In this document: positions 17,513 through 26,779 of the stretch, piece by piece
Position numbering within the stretch: the first letter of the stretch is position 1
Layout of the letters: every line of letters starts with the position of its first letter
The notes under the pieces: generated by a model
Seen by the model: the letters and a program-made list of their open reading frames with translations, nothing else
What the model was told of the DNA's origin: nothing
Database searches by the model: none
NCBI RefSeq assembly: GCF_030406665.1
Contig: NZ_CP129121.1
Coordinates: 3,038,001 to 3,102,000, forward strand
Length of the DNA: 64,000 nucleotides
Direction: 5' to 3'
DNA from: Halomonas halophila
GTDB taxonomy: Bacteria; Pseudomonadota; Gammaproteobacteria; Pseudomonadales; Halomonadaceae
Translations under genes and position numbers: made by a program

Positions 17513-17662
17513 TATGCGTCTCCTTGTGCGCCCCCCGCCGGTCGTCGACGGGGCCGATGAACATGAAGTCACCACTTTAGAGAGTCGCCGGTAGCGCGAC
17601 AAGACGCGTCTTTCGGCGCCGGGGCGCGCTGATATACTCGAGAGAGTCCTGCTACCGGACGA

Positions 17663-17680
17663 CTGTCATCATTTTGTCAT
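17663..17680 (+). promoter_or_regulatory. Pho box (PhoB site) upstream of ppk
   Basis: CTGTCAT-CATT-TTGTCAT: two 7-base half-sites in direct repeat with 4-base spacing, one mismatch from the PhoB consensus half-sites. Ten bases on, CAGACT (17691-17696) occupies the -10 position as in PhoB-activated promoters, where the box replaces the -35. Confidence 0.7.
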
Positions 17681-17851
17681 TTATTGGCACCAGACTTGCC
17701 ACGGCGGCCGAGCCCGGCCCCGCCTGCCCCTGATCGTCTCCGGCAACAGACGATGCGCGACGCCTCCCGGCGCCACGGGCAGGACGGCATCATGAACGAT
17801 AACGCCCGACGAGCGACGCGGCCGCCCGCGGGCCGACGACAGGGTACTTCC

Positions 17852-20056
17852 ATGGACGATTCACGTAACCCCGACACCTCGGTCACCTCCGAGCCCGCCG
17901 CGACAGGCGAGCTCCAGAGCGAGATGCCCACACCGCGCATCAACCAGACCCGCACAGGGATCAAGCCCAAGGCGTTGCCGGACCCCGAGGCCGACCTCGC
18001 CGATCCCGGCCTCTACTTCAACCGCGAGCTCTCCCATCTGCAGTTCAACGTGCGGGTGCTGGAGCAGGCCCTGGACGAGGCGCATCCGCTGCTCAACCGG
18101 TTGATGTTCCTGCTGATCTTCTCCTCGAACATGGACGAGTTCTTCGAGATTCGCGTGGCCGGCCTGAAGAACCAGATCATGGTCGGCGACGCCTCCTCCG
18201 GCGCCGACGGTCGCTCGCCGCGCTCGATACTGAGCGAGATCTCGCAGATCGCCCACGAACAGGTCGATCGCCAGTACCGCATCCTCAACGACACCCTGCT
18301 GCCCGCCCTCGAGGGCCAGGGCCTGCGCTTCCGCCGCCGCGGCGACTGGAACGAGGCCCAGCGCGCCTGGGTCAAGGACTACTTCGAAAGCGAGATCATG
18401 CCGGTGATCAGCCCCATCGGCCTCGATCCCTCGCACCCCTTCCCGCGCCTGGTCAACAAGAGCCTCAACTTCATCGTCGAGCTCGAGGGCAAGGACGCCT
18501 TCGGCCGCGAGGGCGGCCTGGCCATCCTGCCCGCCCCGCGCTCGCTGCCCCGGGTGATCGCCCTGCCCGACGAGCTCTGCGAGGAAGGCTTCACCGAATA
18601 CGTCTTCCTGTCGTCGATGATTCACGCCCACGCCGAGGAAGTGTTCCCCGGCATGAAGGTGAACGGCTGCTACCAGTTCCGTCTGACCCGCAACGCCGAC
18701 CTCTCGGTGGACCCCGAGGACGTCTCCGACCTGGCCTCGGCGCTGCGCGGCGAGCTGCTCTCGCGCCGCTACGGCAGCGGCGTGCGTCTCGAGGTCGCCA
18801 ACAACTGTCCCGACGAGCTGACCGAGTTCCTGCTCAAGCTGTTCAAGCTCGAGGAGGCCGATCTCTACCGGGTCAACGGCCCGGTGAACCTGACCCGCAT
18901 GATGTCGGTGCTGGGCGAGGTGGAGCGCCCGGAACTGTGCTATCGCGCCTTCACGCCCGGCCTGCCCAAGGCGCTGCGCAAGCGCGACAGCGTGCTGCAG
19001 GCCATGGCCGAGCAGGACATCCTGCTGCACCATCCCTTCCACTCCTTCTCCCCGGTGGAGGAAATGCTGCGCGAGGCCGCCCGAGACCCCGAGGTGCTGG
19101 CCATCAAGCAGACCCTTTACCGCACCGGCGCCGACTCCCCCATCGTCAACGCCCTGGTGGAGGCCGCCGGCAACGGCAAGGAAGTCACGGTGGTGATCGA
19201 GCTGCGGGCGCGTTTCGACGAGGCCGACAACCTGGCCCTGGCCTCGCGCCTGCAGGAGGCCGGCGCCATCGTCATCTACGGCGTGATGGCCTACAAGACC
19301 CACGCCAAGATGATGCACATCGTGCGGCGCGAGAAGGGCCAGCTGCGCCACTATGCCCACCTGGGCACCGGCAACTACCACTCCAAGACCGCCAAGCTCT
19401 ACACCGACTACAGCCTGCTGACCGCCAACCCGGTGCTGTGCGCGGACGTGCACAAGGTCTTCCAGCAGCTCTCGGGCATGGGCCGGGCGCGCCAGATCGA
19501 GAAGCTGCTGCATGCGCCCTTCACCCTTCACGAGCGCATCGTGGCAATGATCGACCGCGAGGCGGAATTTGCCCGCAAGGGAAAGCGCGCCCATCTGATC
19601 ATCAAGTGCAACTCGCTCACCGAGCCCAAGCTGATCCAGGCCCTCTACCGGGCCTCCCAGGCCGGCGTGGAGTGCGACCTGATCATCCGCGGCATGTGCT
19701 GCCTGCGCCCCGGCCTGCCCGGCATCTCCGAGACCATCCGGGTGCGCTCGATCATCGGCCGCTTCCTGGAGCACACCCGTGTGTTCCACTTCCACAACGA
19801 CGGCAAGCCCGAGACCTGGGGCTCCAGCGCGGACTTCATGGCCCGCAACATGTTCCACCGGGTCGAGACCTGCTTCCCGCTGCTTGACAAGAAACTCGCG
19901 GCCCAGGTGCGCAAGGACCTGGAGACCTACCTGGTCGACAACTGCCAGAGCTGGCTGCTGCAGCCCGACGGCACCTACGTCAAGCAGGCGCCCGGCGACG
20001 CCGCACCGATCAGCGCCCAGGAGACGCTGCTCTACGCCTACGCCGCCCACGCCTGA
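17852..20056 (+). CDS. ppk1: Polyphosphate kinase 1
   Basis: 734 aa. Polymerises the gamma-phosphate of ATP into polyphosphate. N, H, and two C-terminal phospholipase-D-like domains are recognisable; FNRELSHLQFN opens the N domain, YAHLGTGNYHSKTAK carries the histidine that is likely phosphorylated (about residue 503), and VRSIIGRFLEHTR carries a second conserved His (about 641). Start: ATG at 17852 with AGGG upstream gives a family-typical length; ATGs at 17792 and 17753 are alternatives. The Ser/Thr/Glu-rich first 70 residues are poorly conserved. Likely induced by phosphate limitation through the Pho box upstream. Confidence 0.97.
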   Translation: MDDSRNPDTSVTSEPAATGELQSEMPTPRINQTRTGIKPKALPDPEADLADPGLYFNRELSHLQFNVRVLEQALDEAHPLLNRLMFLLIFSSNMDEFFEIRVAGLKNQIMVGDASSGADGRSPRSILSEISQIAHEQVDRQYRILNDTLLPALEGQGLRFRRRGDWNEAQRAWVKDYFESEIMPVISPIGLDPSHPFPRLVNKSLNFIVELEGKDAFGREGGLAILPAPRSLPRVIALPDELCEEGFTEYVFLSSMIHAHAEEVFPGMKVNGCYQFRLTRNADLSVDPEDVSDLASALRGELLSRRYGSGVRLEVANNCPDELTEFLLKLFKLEEADLYRVNGPVNLTRMMSVLGEVERPELCYRAFTPGLPKALRKRDSVLQAMAEQDILLHHPFHSFSPVEEMLREAARDPEVLAIKQTLYRTGADSPIVNALVEAAGNGKEVTVVIELRARFDEADNLALASRLQEAGAIVIYGVMAYKTHAKMMHIVRREKGQLRHYAHLGTGNYHSKTAKLYTDYSLLTANPVLCADVHKVFQQLSGMGRARQIEKLLHAPFTLHERIVAMIDREAEFARKGKRAHLIIKCNSLTEPKLIQALYRASQAGVECDLIIRGMCCLRPGLPGISETIRVRSIIGRFLEHTRVFHFHNDGKPETWGSSADFMARNMFHRVETCFPLLDKKLAAQVRKDLETYLVDNCQSWLLQPDGTYVKQAPGDAAPISAQETLLYAYAAHA

Positions 20057-20077
20057 CGGCTGGAGGCCGCCCGACGC

Positions 20078-20106
20078 AAGACGCCCCGCCAATGGCGGGG
20101 CGTCTT
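20078..20106. terminator. Bidirectional terminator between ppk1 and DAHP synthase gene
   Basis: AAGACGCCCCGCC with a perfect 13-bp complement at 20094-20106 and a 3-nt loop, between two convergent genes; followed by CGTTTCC on the plus strand. Confidence 0.75.
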
Positions 20107-20129
20107 CGTTTCCGCGACGGCCATGCCGG

Positions 20130-21200
20130 TCAGACGGTCTCGCGCAGCTTCTCCGCAGCCGTGGTCAGCAGATGCTCGGTGGTGTCCCAGCCGATGCAGG
20201 CATCGGTGACCGAGACCCCGTGGCGCAGCGCGCCCGGCACCAGCGGCTGCTTGCCCTCGTGGAGGTGGCTCTCCAGCATCAGTCCCATCAGCGAGCCGTC
20301 GCCCGCCAGCCGCTGGTTGAGCACGTCGAGCATCACCTCGCTCTGGCGGCGATGATCCTTCTGCGCGTTGGCATGGCTGCAGTCGACTATCAGCCGCGGA
20401 TTCTGGCCGGCGTCCTCGAGGGTCCGGCGCGCCGCCGCCACCTGGGGAGCGCGGAAGTTGGGCTCGCCGTGGCCGCCGCGCAGCACCGCATGGGTATGCG
20501 AATTGCCGGGTGTCTCGCACACCTCGGGGCGACCGTCGGGCCCCATGGCGAAGTGCTGGTGCGGATGGGCGGCGGCGCGCATGGCGTCGACCGCCACCTG
20601 CAGGTCGCCGCTGGTGGCGTTCTTGAAGCCGACCACCGCCTCCAGGCCGCTGGCCAGCTCACGATGCAGCTGGGACTCGGTGGTGCGGGCGCCGATCGCC
20701 ACCCAGCTCAACAAGTCGTCAAGGTAGGGCGCCAGCATCGGCTGCAGCAGCTCGGTGGCCACCGGCAGGCCGAGCCCGGCGATCTCGCGCATCAGCGAGC
20801 GGGAGAGCTCGAGGCCGCGAGCCAAGTCGCCGCTGCCGTCCAGGTCCGGGTCGTAGGCCAGCCCCTTCCAGCCGACGGTGGTGCGCGGCTTTTCGACGTA
20901 GACCCGCATCACCGGCAGCAGGCGATCCTCGACCCGCGGCGCCAGCTCGACCAGGCGGCGGGCGTACTCGAGGGCAGACTCGGGATCGTGGATCGAACAG
21001 GGCCCGACGACCACCAGCAGGCGGTCGTCACGCCCGGCCAGGATATCGCGGATGGCCTGGCGCTGACCCTCGATGCGCCGGGCCAGGGCCGGCTCGAGCG
21101 GCAGGGCGTGGTGGAGCTCCGCCGGCGTGGGCAGCGGGTTGGCGGTGCGGCGGACCGGGGCGGATTCAGCGGTGGTGGCGAGGGAAACGGGGGCATTCAT
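20130..21200 (-). CDS. aroF: Class I DAHP synthase (3-deoxy-7-phosphoheptulonate synthase)
   Basis: 356 aa. First step of the shikimate pathway: phosphoenolpyruvate plus erythrose 4-phosphate to DAHP. Conserved GPCSIHDP, EKPRTTVGWKGL, IGARTTESQ.HRE, GFKN.T.G and VDCSHAN are all present. The C-terminal HGVSVTDACIGW most resembles the E. coli AroF isozyme, but the feedback specificity (Tyr, Phe or Trp) cannot be assigned safely, so the symbol is tentative. Its ribosome-binding site lies in the last codons of the leader peptide that ends at 21207, six bases before the ATG, suggesting coupled translation. Confidence 0.95.
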   Translation of the reverse strand: MNAPVSLATTAESAPVRRTANPLPTPAELHHALPLEPALARRIEGQRQAIRDILAGRDDRLLVVVGPCSIHDPESALEYARRLVELAPRVEDRLLPVMRVYVEKPRTTVGWKGLAYDPDLDGSGDLARGLELSRSLMREIAGLGLPVATELLQPMLAPYLDDLLSWVAIGARTTESQLHRELASGLEAVVGFKNATSGDLQVAVDAMRAAAHPHQHFAMGPDGRPEVCETPGNSHTHAVLRGGHGEPNFRAPQVAAARRTLEDAGQNPRLIVDCSHANAQKDHRRQSEVMLDVLNQRLAGDGSLMGLMLESHLHEGKQPLVPGALRHGVSVTDACIGWDTTEHLLTTAAEKLRETV

Positions 21201-21206
21201 GGGGCA

Positions 21207-21371
21207 TCAACTCCGTGAGCGTGAAGGTCGGGACAAGGTCATGCCACCGGCAAGCCCACGGTCGGAGGTGGCGCACTGAGCCGACCGCTCGTCGATAAAT
21301 CGCCAGCCATAGCCGTAATAGTCCCGGCCCAGGATGCGGAACTCGGCGTGGTGGCGATCGAATGCGGTCAT
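21207..21371 (-). CDS. Aromatic-rich leader peptide 2 upstream of DAHP synthase
   Basis: 54 aa, starting MTAFDRHHAEF with a good ribosome-binding site (GGAGAG, seven bases upstream). Residues 18-25 read YYGYGWRF: five aromatic residues in eight. The rest is polar. It ends six bases before the DAHP synthase start. A small frame with a strong start site, clustered Tyr/Trp/Phe codons and this position are the hallmarks of an attenuator leader peptide. The first frame at 21494-21640 has the same design. No experimental or family evidence is available to me; it could alternatively be a small functional protein. Confidence 0.6.
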   Translation of the reverse strand: MTAFDRHHAEFRILGRDYYGYGWRFIDERSAQCATSDRGLAGGMTLSRPSRSRS

Positions 21372-21405
21372 GAAACTCTCCTCGAGTGTTGAATACCAGA
21401 AACGC

Positions 21406-21440
21406 AGAACCCCCGGGCGGGGCTGCCGTCCGGGGGTTCT
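21406..21440 (-). terminator. Hairpin between the two leader peptides (candidate attenuator)
   Basis: AGAACCCCCGG pairs perfectly over 11 bp with its complement at 21430-21440. On the minus strand the hairpin follows leader 1 and is trailed by TTCTGCGTTTCTGG, a moderately T-rich tract. It lies 53 bases after the leader 1 stop and 34 before the leader 2 start, the place for a transcription attenuator. Confidence 0.6.
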
Positions 21441-21493
21441 GAGTCTCGGAGGCAACCCTGGGCGGGCGTGCCTCGCGGCGTCGTCCTGTACGA

Positions 21494-21640
21494 TCAGGAC
21501 ACGGCCGCCGGCACGCCGGCGCTAAACCAATAGCCCTGCCAATAATAGGCGTCACCGACGACGGTCTCGTGACCACGGGCCATCGCCGCCGGGAAGGCGG
21601 TCATCGGGCGGCGCGGGATCAGGGACAGGCTCGGTGTCAT
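21494..21640 (-). CDS. Aromatic-rich leader peptide 1 upstream of DAHP synthase
   Basis: 48 aa. ATG at 21640 preceded by GAGAG; stop TGA at 21494-21496. Residues 13-16 read MTAF and residues 32-39 read YYWQGYWF: six aromatics in eight residues (three Tyr, two Trp, one Phe). The same MTAF ... YY..GYW.F layout occurs in leader 2, 53 + 34 bases and a hairpin downstream. I read it as the sensor peptide of an attenuation system for DAHP synthase; this is inference from position and composition. Confidence 0.6.
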   Translation of the reverse strand: MTPSLSLIPRRPMTAFPAAMARGHETVVGDAYYWQGYWFSAGVPAAVS

Positions 21641-21729
21641 GGGACTCTCGATGTTTCGCGACGGTTCGCGTGAGGGTGATCCTGAATATCAGACTCCATC
21701 CTGCCCGCTCCCGGGCCGGATGGCAAGGC

Positions 21730-21858
21730 TCAGCCGGTGGCGAGCCGGATCCAGGCGATGGTACCCGGCAGGCCGCTCATGCCGATCAGCACCACCAGCC
21801 CCAGGAAGACGGACAGCAGCCCGCTGTCGTCCTTGACGTCATCGTCATGCTGCGCCAT
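21730..21858 (-). CDS. Small single-span membrane protein, unknown
   Basis: 42 aa. ATG at 21858 with a strong GAGGAGG ribosome-binding site eight bases upstream. Acidic/polar N-terminus (MAQHDDDVKDDSG) then one hydrophobic stretch, residues about 14-38 (LLSVFLGLVVLIGM...TIAWI). Codon use is GC-rich like its neighbours. It lies 71 bases after folM on the same strand and 89 before leader peptide 1. I do not recognise a family. Confidence 0.6.
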   Translation of the reverse strand: MAQHDDDVKDDSGLLSVFLGLVVLIGMSGLPGTIAWIRLATG

Positions 21859-21929
21859 GGGCCCCTCCTCGCATCGTCGGCGGCTATCGCCAGTCTAGGC
21901 GCTGCTCGCCGGATCGGCGAGCCGACCCA

Positions 21930-22643
21930 CTAGCGAAGATGCCGTCCGCCGTCGACCGGCAGGGTGATGCCCGTCACGTAGCGGTTATCCAGCAGGTAAC
22001 GCAGGCTCTGATGGATCACGCCCGGCCCCGGGATCAGCCCCATCGCCGACTTGGCCCGAGCCTTCTCGGCGTAGGCCTCGTCGTCGTCCTCGTTGAGCAT
22101 GATCATCGCCGGGGCGATGGCGTTGACCTGGATCGACGGCGCGTACATGGCAGCGAACGACAGCGTCAGGTTCTCGAGCCCGGCCTTGGAGGCGGCATAG
22201 GCGGCGTGCTTGCGCGAGCCCTTGCTGGCGACGAAGTCGGTCATGTGAACGATGTCGCGCATCGGCTCGCTGCAAGCCTCGAGCAGCTCGCGGGCGCCGA
22301 GGTTGATCAGGTACGGCGCCAGCATGTGCACCCGGAACAGCCGTTCGAAGTTGTCCCCGGCCTCGGGCCCGGCCACATCGGGCGCCCAGTCGCTGGCGTT
22401 GTGGACGATGGCACGCAGCGAGGACGTCTCGGCCTTGAGCCGCTCGAGGAAGTCCTCGATGCCGGCCTGGCTGTCGAAGTCGGCCTGCAGGGTGACGACG
22501 CCACGGCGCCGCAGCGCCTCGAGCGCCTCGCGCTCGCGACGGTAGCTGACGATCACCGGATGGCCCTCGTCGATCAGCCGCTCGGCGCAGTGGCGCCCCA
22601 GGCGCTGGGCGCCGCCGGTGATCAGGATCGGCGAGGCGCTCAT
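21930..22643 (-). CDS. folM: Dihydromonapterin/dihydrofolate reductase FolM (short-chain dehydrogenase)
   Basis: 237 aa. Short-chain dehydrogenase/reductase making tetrahydromonapterin or tetrahydrofolate with NADPH. Starts PILITGGAQRLGRHCAERL (glycine-rich nucleotide loop); the FolM features LRAIVHNASDW, the active-site YAASK and the late LPVDGGRHL are present. The start overlaps the fre stop by four bases, so the two are coupled. Confidence 0.88.
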   Translation of the reverse strand: MSASPILITGGAQRLGRHCAERLIDEGHPVIVSYRREREALEALRRRGVVTLQADFDSQAGIEDFLERLKAETSSLRAIVHNASDWAPDVAGPEAGDNFERLFRVHMLAPYLINLGARELLEACSEPMRDIVHMTDFVASKGSRKHAAYAASKAGLENLTLSFAAMYAPSIQVNAIAPAMIMLNEDDDEAYAEKARAKSAMGLIPGPGVIHQSLRYLLDNRYVTGITLPVDGGRHLR

Positions 22644-23425
22644 GCCCGGCCTGCCCTCACCAGGCTGCCCACGGTAGGCACCAGCGGGTCGCGCGGCGCA
22701 TAGGCGAAGACGTCGGAGAACACCCGCGACGGCTCGAGCCCCAGCGAGGCCAGCACGTCGACGCAGGCATAGACCATGCCCGGCGAGCCGGAGAGATAGA
22801 CGTCATGGCCGGAGACGTCGACGTCGTCGAGCGCCTCGCCCAGCGCCGCGTCGATGCGCCCGGCATGGCCCTGGACGCGCTCGTCGGCGAAGTCGTCGCC
22901 CATGCCCTGCTCGCTGACGCCGTGGAAGGTCAGGTTCGGATGCTGGGACGCCCACTCCCGGGCCAGGCTCTCGAGATAGAACTCGCGACGTTCCTTGGCC
23001 GCCCACCACAGGGCGATCTCGCGCGCCGGGTCGGCGTGCAGCGCCGCCTCGACGATCGCCTTCATCTGCGCGAAGCCGGTGCCGGCGGCCACCAGCAGCA
23101 GCGGGCGGGTGCTGTCCGGATCGAGCACGCAGTCGCCGCTCGGCAGCCGCAGGGTCAGGTGCTGCGCCTCCACCAGCAGCTCGCGCAGCCGCGCCGAGTT
23201 GGAGCGCTCCGGCCAGTGCTGGATGTGCAGCTCCAGCCGGCCGTCGCCCGCATGGGCATTGGCGATGGAGAACGGCACCCAGGTCTCGGGGTCGAGCGCC
23301 ATCTCCAGATACTGGCCGGGCGCATGGGCCATGGCTTCGGCGCGGCCTTCCAGGCGCACCCGGAAGACGTCGGGGGTGAGGTCCTCGACCTCGACGACCT
23401 GGCAGGTCAGGGTCCTTGCCGTCAT
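22640..23425 (-). CDS. fre: NAD(P)H-flavin reductase (Fre family)
   Basis: 261 aa. Ferredoxin-NADP-reductase fold: an N-terminal flavin-binding barrel and C-terminal nucleotide domain with LLLVAAGTGFAQMKAI. The fre-ubiD pairing is conserved in E. coli and pseudomonads, and free reduced FMN would serve UbiX/UbiD cofactor supply. Oddity: the flavin-binding motif usually written RPFS reads VPFS here, so the Arg is replaced by Val. Overlaps ubiD by four bases. Confidence 0.88.
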   Translation of the reverse strand: MTARTLTCQVVEVEDLTPDVFRVRLEGRAEAMAHAPGQYLEMALDPETWVPFSIANAHAGDGRLELHIQHWPERSNSARLRELLVEAQHLTLRLPSGDCVLDPDSTRPLLLVAAGTGFAQMKAIVEAALHADPAREIALWWAAKERREFYLESLAREWASQHPNLTFHGVSEQGMGDDFADERVQGHAGRIDAALGEALDDVDVSGHDVYLSGSPGMVYACVDVLASLGLEPSRVFSDVFAYAPRDPLVPTVGSLVRAGRA

Positions 23426-24915
23426 GAATGCCTCTTGTCGTTATCAGGGGTGTCGATGCCCAGCTCGTCCCAGCGTTCGCTGACGCGGGCCTTGACGGCC
23501 TCGTCCATGACGATGGGCGTGCCCCATTCGCGATCGGTCTCGCCGGGCCACTTGTCGGTGGCGTCCAGGCCCATCTTGGAGCCCAGCCCCGCCACCGGCG
23601 AGGCGAAGTCCAGATAGTCGATGGGGGTGTTCTCCACCATCACCGTGTCCCGCGCGGGGTCCATGCGGGTGGTGATGGCCCAGATCACGTCCTGCCAGTC
23701 GCGGGCGCTGACATCGTCGTCGAGCACCACCACGAACTTGGTGTACATGAACTGGCGCAGGAAGCTCCACACGCCCATCATCACCCGCTTGGCGTGGCCG
23801 GGGTATTGCTTCTTCATGGTCACCACCGCCATGCGGTAGGAGCAGCCTTCCGGGGGAAGGTAGAAGTCGACGATCTCGGGGAACTGGCGACGCAGGATCG
23901 GCACGAATACCTCGTTCAACGCCAGCCCCAGCACCGCGGGCTCGTCCGGCGGGCGGCCGGTGTAGGTGGAGTGATAGATGGCGTCGCGGCGCATGGTCAT
24001 GCGCGTGACCGTGAACACCGGGAAGGTCTCCACCTCGTTGTAGTAGCCGGTGTGATCGCCGTAGGGGCCTTCCGGAGCGGTGTCGTCCGGATAGAGGAAG
24101 CCTTCGAGGATGATCTCGGCGGAGGCCGGCACCTCGAGGTCGGCGTGGCCGCACTTGACCAGCTCGGTGCGCGAGCCTCTCAAGAGCCCGGCGAAGGCGT
24201 ACTCGGAGAGCGAATCCGGCACCGGCGTCACGGCGCCGAGGATGGTCGCGGGGTCGGCGCCCAGCGCCACCGCCACCGGGAAGGGCTCGCCGGGATGCTC
24301 GCGGCACCATTCCTGGAAGTCCAGGGCGCCGCCGCGATGGGACAGCCAGCGCATGATCAGGCGATTGCGCGAGAGCTTCTGCTGGCGGTAGATGCCGAGG
24401 TTCTGGCGCGACTTGTGCGGCCCCTTGGTGATCACCAGCGGCCAGGTGACCAGCGGCGCGGCGTCGCCGGGCCAGCAGTGCTGGATCGGCAGGCGGTCGA
24501 GGTCGACGTCATCGCCCTCGAGCACCACCTCCTGCACCGGCGCGCGCTTGAGCCGCTTGGGGCCCATGCTCATCACCTGCTTGTAGACCGGCAGCTTGTC
24601 GAGGGCATCGCGGAAGCCCTTGGGCGGCTCCGGCTCCTTGAGGAAGGCCAGCAGTTCGCCGACCTCGCGCAGCGCGGTGACGGACTCCTGGCCCATGCCC
24701 AGGGCGACCCGCTTCGGCGTGCCGAAGAGGTTGCCGAGCAGCGGCATGTCGTGTCCCTTGACGTTCTCGAACAGCAGCGCCGGTCCGCCGGCCCGCAGGG
24801 TGCGGTCGCAGATCTCGGTGATCTCCAGGTAGGGGTCCACCTCGGCGGTCACGCGCCTGAGCTCGCCCTGCTCTTCCAGCGCGGCGATGAACTCGCGCAG
24901 GTCCTTGTACTTCAT
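23422..24915 (-). CDS. ubiD: 4-hydroxy-3-polyprenylbenzoate decarboxylase
   Basis: 497 aa. Prenylated-FMN-dependent decarboxylase in ubiquinone synthesis. Family segments LPIQHCWPGDAAPLVTWPL, NLGIYRQQ, EPFPVAVALGADP, YGDHTGYYN and ITTRMDPARD are clear. The start (MKYKDLREFI) is standard. First gene of ubiD-fre-folM on the minus strand, separated from rho by a terminator and by palindromic element C. Confidence 0.98.
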   Translation of the reverse strand: MKYKDLREFIAALEEQGELRRVTAEVDPYLEITEICDRTLRAGGPALLFENVKGHDMPLLGNLFGTPKRVALGMGQESVTALREVGELLAFLKEPEPPKGFRDALDKLPVYKQVMSMGPKRLKRAPVQEVVLEGDDVDLDRLPIQHCWPGDAAPLVTWPLVITKGPHKSRQNLGIYRQQKLSRNRLIMRWLSHRGGALDFQEWCREHPGEPFPVAVALGADPATILGAVTPVPDSLSEYAFAGLLRGSRTELVKCGHADLEVPASAEIILEGFLYPDDTAPEGPYGDHTGYYNEVETFPVFTVTRMTMRRDAIYHSTYTGRPPDEPAVLGLALNEVFVPILRRQFPEIVDFYLPPEGCSYRMAVVTMKKQYPGHAKRVMMGVWSFLRQFMYTKFVVVLDDDVSARDWQDVIWAITTRMDPARDTVMVENTPIDYLDFASPVAGLGSKMGLDATDKWPGETDREWGTPIVMDEAVKARVSERWDELGIDTPDNDKRHS

Positions 24916-24943
24916 GCGGCCTTCCCGTTATCCCGAACGACGC

Positions 24944-24972
24944 AAAAGGGGCAGCATAGCATGCTGCCCCTT
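24944..24972 (-). terminator. Terminator after rho, upstream of ubiD
   Basis: AAGGGGCAGCAT has a perfect 12-bp complement at 24961-24972 with a 3-nt loop; on the minus strand TTTT follows. It ends rho transcription 190 bases after the rho stop, on the far side of element C. Confidence 0.8.
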
Positions 24973-25050
24973 CGGGATGCTGCGCCTGGCCGCCATGAGC
25001 CTGACCTATGGCCTGTCGAGCTCGGTCAGCTGGCCATCGGCGCGTCATGA

Positions 25051-25151
25051 GCGCAGCGGAGACAAGGCGAATCCGAGCGAGGGCCGCGGAGTGTACGAGC
25101 CGTACATGAGCAGGCCGAGCGAGGATTCAACGCCGTATCCGCAAGCGCAAT
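25051..25151. repeat. Palindromic intergenic element, copy C
   Basis: Constant boxes GAGCG-N6-AGACAAGGC (box at 25060-25068) and AACGCCGTAT (25129-25138). The stems differ from the other copies but still pair: GAATCC (25069-25074) with GGATTC (25123-25128), inner TGTAC with GTACA, GGCC with GGCC, and GCGG before the left box with CCGC after the right box. Lies between rho (ends 25160) and its terminator. Confidence 0.8.
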
Positions 25152-25159
25152 AGCGCCGA

Positions 25160-26419
<1,260 letters not shown>

Positions 26420-26685
26420 CGGTGTGTTCAGAAGTTGCTCGTGAAAGCCGGGCAGTCGTGCGCCGTATGGGATAAAGAGGCGAGACGTTAACGCCGCGTG
26501 GATGCGTTCAGAGCCCGGACAGGCTGCCTCTCGTCGGATGCGGGTCATGGCCACGGGCGGGCGACCGCTGAGGGTGCCGGGCCAGTCTCGGGAGCGAGGG
26601 AGCAGGTTCGTTTTCGCCTGAAATCAGCGCAGCGGGCCATGGGCCGGGAAGAGGGCTGATTGCAGAGGGCTATCTGACGACTTGG

Positions 26686-26720
26686 AAAAAATGACCGTGG
26701 CGTGGTGGCCATGGGCGGTC
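26686..26720 (-). terminator. Possible attenuator hairpin in the rho leader
   Basis: On the minus strand GACCG, a 4-nt bulge, TGGC, a 6-nt loop, GCCA and CGGTC form a 9-bp bulged stem followed by ATTTTTT. It lies about 25 bases after the likely start of transcription and about 270 before the rho ATG, so it would end transcription early. The rest of the 446-bp gap shows no gene. Confidence 0.45.
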
Positions 26721-26750
26721 GGGAAGCATTCGGAACAGGCGAACGCCCCG

Positions 26751-26779
26751 ATACTAGTCAAGGGCGACGGGAAACGCAA
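26751..26779 (-). promoter_or_regulatory. Possible rho promoter
   Basis: Minus strand TTGCGT (26774-26779), 17 bp, TAGTAT (26751-26756). Modest matches (3/6, 4/6) at ideal spacing; it would give a leader of about 325 bases, in line with rho being controlled through a long leader in other bacteria. A TTGACA at 26808-26813 on the plus strand may serve ppx but lacks a clear -10. Confidence 0.35.

Noticed and set aside
17684..17851. Earlier ppk1 start codons (TTG 17684, ATG 17753, ATG 17792)
   Set aside because: The TTG lies upstream of the transcription start predicted from the Pho box; the ATGs remain possible but give an N-terminus longer than the family.
26460..26500. GCGCCGTATGG and GTTAACGCC near the rho start, resembling the right box of the elements
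   Set aside because: The order is wrong and no left box or paired stem is present.
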